From Vitis vinifera (Eukaryota; Streptophyta; Magnoliopsida; Vitales; Vitaceae), in NCBI RefSeq assembly GCF_030704535.1, contig NC_081807.1, positions 2,583,001 through 2,647,000 of the forward strand: a stretch of DNA of 64,000 bases, in the 5' to 3' direction. This document shows positions 23,999-37,553 of this stretch, piece after piece. The notes beneath the pieces were generated by a model. The model saw nothing but the letters and a program-made list of their open reading frames with translations. It was not told where the DNA came from and made no database searches. The first letter of the stretch is position 1; every line of letters begins with the position of its first letter. The position numbers were made by a program, and so were the translations under genes.

Positions 23999-26829
23999 CT
24001 AATTTTGATTCACTAGAACAGGACCCCCACATTCCAAGTGTTCGAGCCTATGCGCCAACGAGGCAATGTAAGGGATTGAGCATAAAAATCATCGGAAGCC
24101 ATCGAACAAGTATGGGATTTTGGTCGCGGATAAGCCTGTTGAAGCATGAGCATCCAAGTTTGGAATGATACATGCTGATGGGCCAGAAAATGTGGGTCCA
24201 TTATGATGGGCTAGGATTTTCAGGCCATAAAAGGTCTCTTCGGCCACATATTGGGCTATCCTTTTTGGGCTTTCTAAGCCCAAACATCGCAGCATGAGAA
24301 AAATAAGGACGGTTTTTCTGTCAACCCTTGGACAAGGCTGAAAATCAAGGCCTTTGATCGTGTATTTTTTTATATTTTATTCCGATTTTTTTATATTAAC
24401 AATATGATTGATTTTCGTTTCAAGTATTAATATATGTTTTCATTTATTGTATAGTATCTGATAAGGAGTGACATTCTCCTTTTTTTTTTTATTTTTTTTT
24501 TATTACACGTAATCTTACTTAGATATTTTTGGATTATTGTTGTTTTTTCTCGAGATTGTTCTTCAACAAATGCCACCTATCTTGCCTCCAAAGGTTGAGT
24601 CATAATCTTGATTATTATCGGAAGGAAGAAAATAATAATTTAAAATATTATTATAATGTTTGTCAAAATGGAACAAAGCTATGCCAAGTACCATTTAATA
24701 AAGATTAAAATATTTAATTTTGTGTAAATTATGTTTGATTTATGATTTTTTAAATATATGATAAATTTTAAAATATAATAATTTTGAGCCCAAAAAAGTG
24801 CATGTTAACCAGGGAGTGTATTTTTGGAAAAATAATTTTTATTTCATGCACTAAAACAATATATTATCTTATATTACCCAAAAACGCCCTTATATGCTAG
24901 CCCAACTCACATGAAGATGATATATCGTTTAATCAACAAATGTACTTTAAAACCAAAATACATGTAAGGGCATTTTGGGATAATGTAAGGTGGACACTAT
25001 TCCTATACAGGAAATGAGAATTTTAGTTGTTTTAATTCATTTTTCATTCATATTTTGCAAATAATGCATGTTTACATAATTCATCCCTTCTATAAACCCA
25101 CTTCGAACCTGAATGCTATTTGATTATCATTATTCATCTTATTATAATCGAGTTCAAAATAAAATTTTGATCCCAAAAACATGAAAGAACCGTATTTTTT
25201 AACTTATTATTTATTGAGAACTATTTTTTAAACATCACTAAATAAACCTTTATGGTATGTCGAGTAATTGCTTTTGAAAGTATTTTTCTATTATGTATTA
25301 AAAAAATAGTTTTTAAATTTGGAAGACACATTTGATATAAAACAATTTTATTGTAATTTATTATGAAAAATGTTATTTTTTAAAATAGTTTTGAGAAGTT
25401 TGATTTATTTTTAGAGTATTTAAATAACATCTGAAAATATACTTTAGTAACTTTTAAATTGAATATAAATGTATAATATTTTTATGAAAAATAAAAATTG
25501 ACAAAATTATTTTTATTTTGATGAGGACTTAAAATGTTTTTAGAATTTTTTTTTAGTTATTTTCTATTATTTTCTTTTGTTTTAAAAAATAATTATATAA
25601 AGATATAGGATGATCAAAAATAAAATATTTGACATAAAAAATATTTTTAAAGCATATTTAAAATATAAAAATATGTTAAAAACATTTTAGGTTTTTAACA
25701 AATTTTTGTTTTATAAAACATTAAAAAAATATTCTTCAAAACTATTTTAAAAAACAATTGCCAAACAATCAATGGATTTCTTTCATAATAGGTTATTTGC
25801 ATTTTTTTTTTTATTTTTTTTAAGAGCACACTAGGGTTTAAGATGGTATCATTATTTTTAATTTTAATAATGGGAAAATTGATGGCTGATTTGAAATGAA
25901 GGGGAAACTTGAAAGGAAAATTTGATGATTTGAAATGAAAGGGAATTATTTTATTGCACGATAATGATTCCATCATATAAACAAAACAAAAATTTGTTTA
26001 AAATAAGAACTTGTTTAAAATATTATTCACATTTTATTTTTTTGTTATTTTCAAATATTTTTTCTTTATTTAATCATAATGTAAATAAGAATTAAAGGGT
26101 ATGTTAGGAAATTGTGAGTGTGTTCCGAACAATTTTTTAGAATAATTTTATGTTTTTTGTAACAAAAACACAAAAAACACGTTTGTACGACAAAAAAAAT
26201 GTTTTATGCTCTAAAAAAACATCTTTTAATTATTTTCTATCATTTTTCACTGTTTTTTAAGAAATAATAATAGAAATATGTAAAATGATTTAAAATAAAA
26301 CATTAGATATAAAAATTATTTTTTAATAAATATTAAAAATAAATTAAAAACATTTTAGGTTTCAAGACTTTTATTTTACAAATATCAAAAAACAATTTTA
26401 AAAAATAGTTATAAAAAATTATTTTTCATAATTATTTTCGAAAACAGTTACCAAATAGATAATTTATTTTTACTAACTCAAATTTTGCAAGAAATTTTAA
26501 AAACATAAATCTACAATTTTTTTTTATATATAAAAGTTATTATATTTTATATAAAAATTATATTTAAAAATGGAAATAAGAAAGTATATCCAAACAAAAG
26601 GATAACATTTAAAATTTTTGGAAGCATATTTATGTATTTTCAAAAATTGGTAAAAATGCAATAATTTTATGGCTTAAAAGTTAAAGCTATGTTAAAAATA
26701 TAGGAAATAATTTACAAGCATCCTCAGTAGGAAAAAAAAGAGAAAGGACGAGTCTGTAATTATTGAAATTAAGAGCCCTTTCCTTGCAAATTAGATATAA
26801 ATTAATAACAATTTTAGCCAGGTGGCAAG
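23999..26829. other. Gene-free spacer with MITE remnants, upstream of LAZ1
   Basis: 24000-24340 is more balanced in base composition but has no recognised gene. An inverted pair (arms near 24871-24897 and 24962-24987, sharing ACCCAAAAA-GCCCTTA-ATG) suggests a small decayed MITE. Two longer AT-rich blocks, about 25245-25775 and 26100-26462, end in AACAATTGCCAAACAA and AACAGTTACCAAATAG, the same terminus type as the MITE at 36636-37022, but their left ends are degraded. Confidence 0.4.
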
Positions 26830-27478
26830 TCTACGAGGCCCACAAGTGAAAACCCGTGATCCGGGTCCGAGCCTCATTTCCTTTCAAACTTCTCTAGGGT
26901 TTCCAACGCCTCGAAGCTTTACCTCTGCAACTACTTATTCACCTTCTCCGGCCACTCTCCGGTGGAAACTCCGATCAGGTATACTTCGAACTCGGAATCC
27001 CCGTCGCTGAAACCTTATTCTCGGTCCAATCGCCTTACTGTGATTACGTCGATCGTTAATTTGTCGTTTTCGGTTGCGGAGTTGTATTTGGGCGATCGGT
27101 TATTGATTATTGATCTTTTTCTTGAAAATATGGTCTTTTTATTTATTAAAATCACTGATTTTTACGAGCTCAATCCTGTGGAGGATGATAGGTTTTTTGC
27201 TGAACAGGACAAAGACAATACTTTATATGGGAATTGGAAGTAGTTCTTGAATATTTTATGCTGAAACAGTAGTTGTTTTAGATTGAGTATTTCTAGACTG
27301 AGAGTTTTGTGGCTTTTTTAGTTGTGTTGATCATGGGCGGTGGATGTTAACAGGTCCATGGTGTGCTACGGTTATCAACTGTTTTGATTTGTTGTGAAAT
27401 GTATTGATTTGGAGATTGGTGATACCATTATGCGGGTTATCTTTGAGAGTATTGGCCAGTTAGAAGTTAGCGTGGCTG
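26830..27478 (+). promoter_or_regulatory. 5' untranslated region of LAZ1 with a probable leader intron
   Basis: The sequence changes from AT-rich to balanced at about 26830, with CTAGGGTTTCC at 26894-26904, typical of plant leaders. A donor (CAG then GTATAC) at 26979 and an acceptor (TTAACAG) before 27354 suggest a leader intron of about 375 bp. Several upstream ATGs lie in the leader. The exact transcription start cannot be seen. Confidence 0.45.
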
Positions 27479-30400
27479 ATGAAGTTAACAGGGTTTCTCG
27501 ATATCAACCCATTGGGCTCCTCAACGCCTACATGGGCGAGCCTAGTTGCTGGTGTCTTTGTGCTTATCTCTCTTTCCCTCTCAATGTACCTTCTATTTGA
27601 GCACCTTTCTTCATACAAGAATCCCGAGGTGTTGCTCCACCACAATTACAATTTCATAGTTTTGTCTTTGGATATATGCTCTGTTTGGTGTATTTACTTG
27701 GTTGACCTTTGCTTTTTTTTTTTTTGTTTTTTTTGCTCTCACTTGACAGGAGCAAAAGTTTTTGATCGGAGTCATCTTAATGGTTCCTTGCTATGCAATT
27801 GAATCGGTAAGCCAGTGGGAAGTCATTTTTTATATAAATCTCAAAGATGAGTGGAATCTTCATTCCATAGTGAGCTGGTGAATAGAACCTGTGGGTGGAT
27901 GTGTGTGAGTGGTTTTTTTTTAAAGATAAGTTAATAAATATTCTGCAGAAAATATATAGTCAGGAATGGATTAAATGGTATATTCTCAGCTTTTAGCTTT
28001 CATCTCCAGCAAGTATTTCACTAGTATTCCTTCATGCCAGCCATTTGCTGTCATCTTTAAGTCCCCATTCCAATATTTATATTCTTCAATCAAATGACAT
28101 TTTTCCTGAAAAATCCTTACTTTGACCTATTAGTTATTATCAAATCTATCATGAACTAATATCTCTATTGTTTTCCAAGTCATTTGAATTTGCTAAGGCT
28201 TCTCTAGAACTTACAATACTTGCTTCAACAGTTGCTAAAAAAGAAACAAGGAGGCATGCTTCCTAAGGAAGAGGGTTAAAATTTTCTTCCTTCAGGAATT
28301 CACTTTGTCTAAAAAGGGTTGAATCAGTGTAACCCTTTTCCATAATTGTAAAGTAGTTCTTTTTGGGGTATGGCTCAAAAGTAGTGCCCTTTGGCAATGA
28401 ATAAGAGGTCCCAAGTTTGAGCCTATCTAGTATTTAAGTGATGTAGGATAGAGAGGCAGGCCTATGTCACTTGGGGTTTGCTTTGCTTTTAGTTGGGATA
28501 AATGCCTCTCAGTCATGGTGGATTCTCCATTATCAGAGGAAAGAAAGAAAGCGAGAAACATCTTTTTTTCCTCCTTGCAAGGTAACATCTGTTTTGGAGC
28601 CAGTTCTTCTGGCTAGCTGGAATCTTTTCTTCTTCAAGGTGTTTTTTTTTTTACTGCTTCCTTTTCAGTTCTATTCTTTCCAGACTTTGGTGATGATTAC
28701 AATAGTTTCTTTTGGGAATATATTCTATGTGTACTGCCCTGGTTCTTTTGGGAGGAAAGGAACTAATAATTTCCAAGAGCATTCATGGTTTGATGGACTC
28801 CATCAAAGGGGAAATTCACATGTCTTAATCCTTGTGTGTCTTGGTGTCTAGAATGTCCCCTCCAAGTTATGTCTGTGGAGTTGGATTGCAGTTGCTTTGT
28901 CTCCTGCCAAATTATACTCCTGCCACTTTTGTGTAATGACCTTCTGATGGACTTGCATTGATGATTTGGATCATTTTCATCCCTTCATTCTCTTTTATAT
29001 TTTTGTCTTGACACTTCTCCCATGGCTCATTCAGATTGCTGGAATTTATTTTTGGCTGTGGAAAAATGAATGAGAACTCCATGATCAAATTGTAACTCAA
29101 GTATTGCTCTTTTCATCTGAAATCTTAAATATTATTTTATTAGTTTGTGCCAAGTTAAATGGGCATGAAAGTTGACATATATGAATATCAAAGAGTAAAA
29201 TTTTGGAAGCTTTAGTCTTTGAAATGAATTGTATGCTTGAAACCAAAGTGTTTATCCTATCTGTCGAAACTTGAACTTTGGTTCCTGTTGTTATTTTTTT
29301 ACACAGTAATTAAGTCAATCTCCAAATGAAACATATAGTGGATAAGTTTGAACTACAAAAATGATTTAAAATTATCTTGTATACTGCGGGGAAACCCATG
29401 CAAAGACCTGCACTTTTGAATTTGAAATTTCACTTAACTGTTTCAAGATTTCATTTCACTTGTTTATTTTGTTCAGTTGTTGTTACTGTTTAATCACCAT
29501 ATAAATGTATTTAGCTTAATTGTTGGTGCTATATGTTCATGAAATTATGGGAGAATTTTATTTTTATTTTTATTTCTAAATTCTGTATTTTCTTCTTTTC
29601 TTTAATGGAATATCTACCCCTAACATGGGTTATGTCTATAGTTTGTGTCATTGGTGAATCCATCAATCAGTGTTGATTGTGCAATACTACGTGACTGCTA
29701 TGAAGCCTTTGCCATGTATTGCTTCGGGAGATACCTTGTTGCTTGCTTGGGTAAGCCCCTTTAAAGAGCTTTTATGACTGCTGAAATCTTACACTGGAAT
29801 TTGGCTTCTAATATATCTCCATTCTATTTCTAGATTATAATATTATATAAAGGTATATTGTTTATTCTTCGTTATGCTTCCATGATCTTAGTTTCTATAT
29901 GCTCTCATAACATTATTTTCTCTCTTAAATAGACATTTCAAAAAGTTATTTTTGGAAATGCTCTGGTCTTAGTAAAGAAACCTTTTTTTTTTTTTTTTTT
30001 CTTATTTGTTTACTTTTTGTTGAGAAGGCTTTCTTGTTAAGAGAATAGGATAACATGTGAAGTGTCCAAGCTTGATGAGAGAGTTGAGTAACTTAATAGG
30101 TGAGAGGGGATCAGAAGATTTGGCAATGATTCTGAGGAAAATCTTGCTAGTGGAGGGATAAAAACTCTTAGAGAATTCCTGAAGGTCCACTCAGTGAGCA
30201 AGATTTTCAGGGAGTCATTTTCTTATGGTTTCTAATCATTTGTGCAAATGGTGAATTGATATCTTTTATAGGGGTTTGGAGATTAACGTTCACAATTAAT
30301 GAGACGTGAAATTCATTTATCTCAACAAGTGTCCCTTGGACAGTGGTGGGCCACTTTCTTCTCAAGCCAATCAAGAAGATTTTGACCTGTGTCTTTCCCA

Positions 30401-33400
30401 TGCCCACTATCAATGAGCAGCCAATCTGCATAGCACTCTCCCTTTTAGCCCTGCTATTGATTTAATCAAATGTATTAGTGTTTGGATGTTGGGCCTTCAG
30501 GCATCTTCAAGGATGATTCTGTGAGAAATAAACCTGCTGTCTGAACTTTCATAATATTTTGTGCTCAATCAGTGGTGAGCATGCTATAGGGCTTTTGTGG
30601 CATGCTCAGTAGTGATTGTTCATCGCCTCAAAATAGGAATCGAACAATGGTAATGCCCTTATGTAATTTCTCGTCAAAGTTGCAATCTAAAACGTTGAAA
30701 TTTAGGATTCATTGTTCTCTCTTTGCCAAAATTTTTTTGCTATATTGATTATATTTTGGCCTGTAATTTGACTTATTGACTTCAATTTTCATTATTCTTG
30801 CTTACATATTGGCAGACACAAGAATTATGTTCACTCATTGCCAAAAAATATTCTATATTGATTATATTTTGGCCTCTAATTTAACTATTTGACTTCAGTT
30901 TTCATGGTTGTTGCTTACACACTGGCAACCATGAGAATTATGTATACCACTTTGTACTTGCATGTATCTGGTTGTGCACCTATCTCTTGGTTTTTGGGAG
31001 TCCTCATGACTATCATCCAAGATCTATGTTGAACATGGCACTTCTGTTTGTTCACAACTCCTATCCTGTCCACCTCCAAGTTTGTTTGTTAGTTTCAAAT
31101 CTTTGTCGATTGATGACACACGATTTGCTTCATAATTATTTTATAGGCTTCTTCATTTTTTTTTCAATAATCTGGTTCTTAGTCCTCAATCATTTATTCT
31201 TATATATGTATTTATTTCCTTTTTTCTAACCTTCTCTTTCAACCTTAGTTAGGCCCTTTTTGCTTTTCTCATTATTGTATATTTTTTTTCCAAAGGTGGG
31301 GAAGAGAGGACTATTGAATTTATGGAGAGGCAAGGACGAGCAAGTTCTAAAACTCCCTTATTAGAGAACAATTGTGAAAAGGGAACAGTAAAGCATCCTT
31401 TCCCAATGAATTATTTCCTAAAACCATGGAAACTTGGTCAATGGTTTTACCAAGTCATCAAGATTGGCATTGTTCAATATGTATGTTTTGTTTCATGGTG
31501 TTGGCTCCTGTTTCTTGCTTCTTTTAGCTGTTATCCATTTTCTTCTTCCTTCACACTAACAGGAAAGCAAATTATTTATACTGTTTTGCAGATGATAATA
31601 AAGTCTTTGAGTGCTATTTTAGCTGTAATTCTTGAAGCCTTCAGCTTGTATTGTGAAGGCGACTTTAAATGGGGATGTGGGTAAGATAGTTTGGAAATAA
31701 TTGTTGGAAAATTTTTTGCTAACTTGATTTGTTTAAATGTCTCTTACAGTTGTAGACTTCTGTTTTTGTAGGTATCCTTACATAGCAGTGGTTCTAAATT
31801 TCAGTCAATCATGGGCTCTGTACTGCTTAGTTCAGTTTTATACTGTTACAAAGGATGAATTGGAGCACATAAAACCATTGGCTAAGTTTCTAACATTTAA
31901 ATCAATTGTGTTTTTAACATGGTGGCAAGGTGTGGCGATTGCTCTTCTTTATGACCTTGGTTTATTTAAGAGTGCTATTGCTCAAGGCTTACAGTCGAAA
32001 TCCAGTGTCCAAGACTTCATCATTTGTATAGAGGTAGTTTTTCTCTTTGGCTGGATCTGGTTTTTCTTTCGCTGATGCATGATTGTATGTATTATATCAG
32101 CACATTGGTTGATATTCCTTGAATTTTTATTACTAGTATTGTTCTTATGCATAGCATTGTACAAATCTGATAGCTGCCCTTCATCCCACAATTGATAATG
32201 GTATTCAGAGGCTATTGTTACTACCCTGTTCTAACTGCTAATTTTTGGGGATCTTCCCTTATGAAAAGGATACATGTTTTGATCACTATGAATATTGAAT
32301 TGGGACTCTGTAATGGACAGTTTGGATTCACGGTTTCGAGTTTTGCTGCAACTGTTTTCCCACTTTAACTGGTGCATGGGATGTATTTATATGGATGCGT
32401 TTTTTTATTCTTAATTTTCCTATGGGAAAAAAAAAGGAAGAAATAGAGTTATATGGTAAATTTCATAAGCTTATGACATTAGCTTCGAACATTACTTTGG
32501 CATCAATAGATGGTAAATTTTTTGGTTTTGAAGATGCACTGATACTGCAGTAGGTCGTAAAGAGAGTTGCAGTATACTCATTCTTTGTACATTTCATAAG
32601 CAAACAATGGCAGGCATGTATCTAAGTTCATAAACAAGTGATGGGGAGAAACATGACACATGTTATCTCAGGAAGTGCCTGACAAGGCATTTATTGATTG
32701 GTTTTTAACATATGATTGGTGATTATTGAGAACTTTGCTAATCTTAATTTTATTAGTGGTGGATGTGGCACCATTGGCTAGCTTTACTGTAGTTATTGTT
32801 TTAATGGTGCATATGAGATGTTCTTCCTGACTGTTTTAAAGTATTGGAAGGAAACTGAGAAAATTCTCATAAAGGAAACTGTGAAAGTGTGATATGGGCA
32901 TTCATGTTTTGTCAGGTGTCATACTGTTATGTCTGAGCAAGATGTATTGTGACTCTGGGTTTGTCAGGTCCCATATTGTTATCTATTAGCTAGATGCAGT
33001 GCTGATACTTTGCTGTTAGCTCTCATACAGAATGTTCCAGATGACACCATTCACATATGGGATGATAACAAACTGAAGCTGAGAATCCCATTGTGAAATT
33101 GCATTAGATAATTTTGTATGGTTTTGATGCACATCTATTAATGAGTACTTCTATGTTGCAATGATTGAAGCCATTGGTTAGATGAGTTCAAGAGCATGGG
33201 GAAGTTTGCTGGTATTTAGATTAATCATCTGTCTCTGCTATCATTTTGTAAAATAAACGTGTGTTCTCAACTGTGAACTCCTTATCTTATGCCTATACGC
33301 TGCAAAATTTATTGGTAATGTCATCTTCATACAAAACTAAAGTTTAACAGGTTCATGTATTCATCCAGCACAGATGGGCATCGCTTCAATTGTTCACCTG

Positions 33401-34610
33401 TATGTATTCCCTGCCAAGCCTTATGAGCTAATGGGAGACCGGTTATCTGGAAGTGTTTCGGTTCTTGGAGACTATGCATCTACCGATCCTCTGGATCCTG
33501 ATGAGGTTAGGGACAGTGAGCGGCCAACAAAACTACGCCTTCCCCACCCTGACATTGACATCAGGAGTGGAATGACTATCGGAGAAAGTGTTCGGGATGT
33601 TTTCATTGGTGGTGGTGGATATGTAAGCTTTCTTCAGACTTTCAATTTTTTGCTACTCTGAGCATCTGGAGCAAATTAAATTACTAAACCAAAAGACTGT
33701 TGCAGTTTGATAAAACTGAAAACTTTTGCAGCCTCATAGAAGGGTATCGTAATGCATCATCATAGGAATGAAGCAAGTTAAATTACATAGACATAAGGTT
33801 TTTTATTACTACTAGCATTGGGATGGTGGCAGCAGTGACTTTGCCATCAGCATTGGGGGCGATGGAGAATTGGGTATTGCAGTAGCGTTGAGATGTAACA
33901 GTGGAGCCATCTGAAGATTCTAAACACTGTTTTCTGTTGTTTAGTTTCAATAATTAATGGAAAAAAAGAAACACTATTCACTATTTGTGAGTGACAAAAT
34001 GACATATTTACTCTTTTTTCCCATAGTCGTCCCCTTTTGTGTTTAAAGAGTTTTTAGAGATGGAAATCCTCTCAATTGAAATCTAATGTTCTCTATGCAT
34101 GCATTTGGTAAAAACTGGAATACATCATCCCTCGTACTGCTTCGATGAGTAGTAGTAGTAGTAGTACACTCCTTAATGAATATGTTTTACCAGATAAATC
34201 TTTTGAAACAATGTTTTTGGTTGTGGCTCCTCATGAACATCTGTTTTGCTTTCTTTATGCAGATTGTGAATGATGTGAAATTCACTGTAAACCAAGCAGT
34301 GGAGCCTGTGGAGAAGGGAATCACAAAGTTCAATCAGAAATTACATAAAATCTCTCAGAACATAAAGAGGCATGACAAGGAAAAGAGAAAAACAAAGGAT
34401 GACAGTTGCATAACACCCACACGAAGAGTGATCCGTGGAATAGATGATCCCCTATTAAATGGGAGCTTTAGTGATAGTGGGGTCTCAAGGGGAAAGAAGC
34501 ATCGTCGAAAATCAGGATATACCAGTGGAGAAAGTGGGGGAGAAAGCAGCAGTGATCAAAGTTATAGTGCATATCAGATCCGCGGTGGCAGATGGGTTAC
34601 CAAAGATTAG
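27479..34610 (+). CDS. LAZ1: LAZ1 homologue, TMEM184/DUF300 (organic solute transporter alpha-like) membrane protein
   Basis: A seven-helix membrane protein of the DUF300/OST-alpha family. In Arabidopsis LAZ1 is linked to hypersensitive cell death and acts at the tonoplast. Eight exons join in frame: 27479-27628, 27750-27806, 29642-29750, 31296-31480, 31592-31680, 31772-32033, 33374-33622 and 34263-34610, giving 482 residues, as in Arabidopsis. Recognisable blocks are FEHLSSYKNPE, QKFLIGVILMVPCYAIESF, SVDCAILRDCYEAFAMYCFG, YPYIAVVLNFSQSWALYCLV, FKSIVFLTWWQGVAIALL and MGIASIVHLYVFPAKPYELM. The hydrophilic tail (ITKFNQKLHKISQNIKRHDK, GIDDPLLNGSFSDSGVSR, KKHRRKSGYTSGESGGESSS) ends in GGRWVTKD. 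Introns 2 and 3 are 1.8 and 1.5 kb and carry a SINE-like copy and a 113-bp tandem duplication. Orthology is strong by sequence and by gene order. Confidence 0.95.
28366..28560 (+). mobile_element. SINE-like, tRNA-derived repeat, copy 1 (LAZ1 intron 2)
   Basis: The head has an A-box-like TGGCTCAAAAGTAGTGCC and a B-box-like CAAGTTTGAGCC about 35 bp later, followed by a body shared with a second copy at 35083-35272 (for example GTAGTGCC, GGCAATGAAT, AGTATTT, GTGGATTCT). Same orientation as LAZ1. Ends are approximate and no target-site duplication was resolved. Confidence 0.55.
30721..30947. repeat. Tandem duplication, about 113 bp x 2, in LAZ1 intron 3
   Basis: Two successive blocks share TATATTGATTATATTTTGGC (starts 30741 and 30854), then TTGACTTCA-TTTTCAT, TTGCTTACA-A-TGGCA and GAGAATTATGT-like segments. 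The copies are clearly diverged, so the duplication is not recent. It is intronic and non-coding. Confidence 0.8.
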
Positions 34611-35082
34611 ATAAGACAACACACAATACCCATGCCAAACTGAAAAGAGGTCAAAAGAAAAGTTTAAGGTATGCTAAAAAAAAAAAAAATCATATATCAA
34701 TATTCCCTCACAGTTTCAAGATTTTCCTCCCAGGCAGAGGCTGGATAGTGGGTGATTCACCAGAGCAATTTTCTGCTTCACAAGATTTTTTGCTGTCGGG
34801 ATCCTTTTTCTTGTCAAGTGGTGAATTCCTTTGTTCAGAGGGTTGGAATCATTTACCATTACTTTACTGAATGGGCTTTTGGGTATGTTGTATAGAGCAT
34901 GTGGATAGGGTGAAATTGCCTAATTGAGAAAATCTTCACTCTGGTTTTTGAACAGATGTTACTTGAATGAAATGTGTTTGTTGTCTTGCCTTACAATTGA
35001 ACTGTTACCTGATTGAGAAATCTCCTTTCTTTGTCATAAATTCATCATTAGTCTTTCAATGTTGTCTTGTCATTATGCCCTC

Positions 35083-35272
35083 GGAATGTAGCTCTTAGGT
35101 AGTGCCTTCTGGGGCAATGAATCAAAGATCCAGACTTTGAGTTTCCCCAGTATTTTGAGTGTGATATAGGGCAGAGGGGGAGACTTATATCATCCCAGTT
35201 CGCTTTGTGATTGGTATTAATCCCCCTATTCAGTGGATTCTAAGTTATTGAAGGAAAAAAGGGTAAAGCATT
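35083..35272 (+). mobile_element. SINE-like, tRNA-derived repeat, copy 2
   Basis: Aligns along its length to the copy at 28366-28560: TAGCTCTTAGGTAGTGCC as A-box-like head, GACTTTGAGTTTC as decayed B-box, then CAGTATTTTGAGTGTGATATAG and AGTGGATTCTAAG. The two copies differ at many sites and by small indels, so both are old. Boundaries approximate. Confidence 0.55.
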
Positions 35273-35593
35273 CACTTGTTAGCAAAGCTGAACCTCACTG
35301 TGGTGACCATGAGAAGCTTGTTAGGGTTAAGGGTTGGGGTTGGGGTGGGAATGGAGGAAGAAAAGGACATTGTGATAATTTCATCTCTACAATTTTGTTA
35401 AGGGTGTGTAGGGATATTTTTTGAATGAATTTAGAATCATAGGTCTATTTGTCAACTGATTTTTCCATAAAACAAATTTTCAACCTGTGTTGAACAAATT
35501 TTGAGCTGAAAAATATGTTTTTAAGAATTTATTTTGAAACCTTAGATAGTTTTTGAGAAAAAATTTAATCAGACTTTACGTGTTTTTTGTTTA

Positions 35594-36163
35594 GGTTATG
35601 TTTGGTTCCGGGAAATTCGAGAGAAAATGAATGGGAGAAAATGAATGGGAAAGAAAATAAGGAGAAAAGAAGAAATTAATAAAAATAAAAAAATTGTTTA
35701 AAATTAATAAATTATTTTTATATATTATTTTACATATATTTTATTTCTTTTAATTTTTTGATATAAAAATTAAATAATAAAAATATATATATGTTTAAAC
35801 TAATTTTATTTATAGTTGATTTTCTTTTATGTTTTTGTGATATACTCAAATATGAGAAAATCATTTTTTTAATTTTTCTTAAGTTATGTTTGGTTATCCA
35901 AAAGTATGAAAAAAAAATATTAAGGAAAATGATTTTCTCATATTTGTTTTTACCATAATTTTTTTAAAAAGAAAATTAAATATAATTAAAATTAGTTAAA
36001 AATTTCTATATTTTAAAATTATTTAATCTTTATATAATGGAGAAAAATAATAAGTTAAATGAATTTGAAAAAAGATATAAAAATAATTTATTAATTTTAA
36101 ATCTATTTTTTTTATTTTCATTATTTTCTCTCTCTATTTTTTCCTCAAAAATCAAATATATCC
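35594..36163. mobile_element. Composite MITE region, GGTTATGTTTGGTTCC-type termini
   Basis: The left end GGTTATGTTTGGTTCC and the reversed right end GGATATATTTGATTTTTGAGG bracket 570 bp of AT-rich DNA. A second terminus, AAGTTATGTTTGGTTATCC, lies in the middle at 35881, and an inverted pair CAAATATGAGAAAATCAT / ATGATTTTCTCATATTTG is centred near 35890. Two related elements thus seem to be fused or overlapping. Same family as 13020-13274. Confidence 0.6.
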
Positions 36164-36635
36164 TTAATATTTCTTGAAAATATAATATTAGTATTTCGAG
36201 AAATGAGATAAATAATAGAAAACTTAAATATTTCATTGATACTCATAAGTTTAAGAAAATTATTTTTCAGATAATTTTATTTATATATATAAAAAAATTA
36301 TATTTAAGAATTATTCTCCGAAGCTAACATTGAGGATTTTCAAGGACAAATGGCCTTTTTCCAACCCATGTATAAATATCCTTCCTTGTCCATAAATATA
36401 TGTGACACGTCTCTAAACCATTAACAATTAGTTGTAGCATTTTGTATATGTCATACTCCACCATGGACTTTGTTTCTCACGTAACCTAAATTTTAATATT
36501 ATTGGTTAAAAATTTATTTTAATATTAAAAGATAATTTTATAAAAATTAATGTTAATATAAAAAGAATTTTAAATTTCTAAAAATCCAATCTAAAAAAAC
36601 CCGAGGGAAACAAAATATTTCTAAAAAACCACTTG

Positions 36636-37022
36636 GGTTCTATTTGGTAACTGTTTTTCAAAGTAGTTATGAGAAACAAAAATTTAAAAATCGTTTTTAA
36701 AAACTGTTATATAATGTTTTGTATAATAAAAGTTTGTTGGGAAATTTGAAATGTTTTTAATATTTTTAAATATATTTATCAAATAACTTTTATATATAAT
36801 ATTTTATTTTTAATCATTTTATGTATTTATATAATTATTTTTTTAAATAATCTTTAAAAAATAAATAAAAATAATAAAAAATAAATAAATAATATTTTTT
36901 GAAAACACTTTATTTTTTGTTCTTAAGAAGCGAAAATAAAAAACAGTTTATTGTTATTAAACGTGTTTTTTTTGTTTTGGAGAATAAAAAACCGTTTTCG
37001 AAAATAGTTACCAAACAAACCT
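36636..37022. mobile_element. MITE with TTTGGTAACT-type terminal inverted repeats
   Basis: The left end GGTTCTATTTGGTAACTG and the reversed right end AGGTTTGTTTGGTAACTA frame a 387-bp AT-rich body without coding capacity. Decayed relatives may lie at 25245-25775, 26100-26462 and a half element near 55757. No clear target-site duplication, so the superfamily is left open. Confidence 0.65.
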
Positions 37023-37553
37023 TTATTTTTTAAGAACCATAAGTAGAAATAAAGAATCAGAATTTGGATTTAATTTGATATTATTTTTACCCCTTCGGTC
37101 AAATTTCTTTTAAAAAAAATTACATTACCAAATTTTTACGATAGACAACCCTGGCCCAAGCCCAATAATTCTCCCAGGATACCCGGCCCACATGAGCCCA
37201 ATCACTATTTTCCCAAAAAACCAAGGGTAGCAAAGTAATTAGCCTTTTTAACTGACAAAAGTACCCTTGTTTTTCCATACGTGGCACAACCCTATTCGAA
37301 CCCAAAGCCGAATTCAGAATATGAGTATGACCTCACCATCTCTCCGTTCCTCTGGCAACTCTTCCTCTCTCTCCCTCTCTCTCGATTAATTTCCCTTTTT
37401 TTGTTTTTTTTTTTCTACAAATTTCTCAATATTTTTTTTTTCGTGATTTTTATTTTAATTTTTCGTTCCATAAAGAGATAGAATCTAGTATTCTGATCAT
37501 CTCACATTCGAAAGTTTTATTAGGGATTTGGATTTGATTTGATTACTCTAGGC

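Noticed and set aside
30002-30431. Two minus-strand open frames in LAZ1 intron 3, considered as a transposon protein
   Set aside because: No recognisable domain, no neighbouring repeats or ends; probably chance frames.
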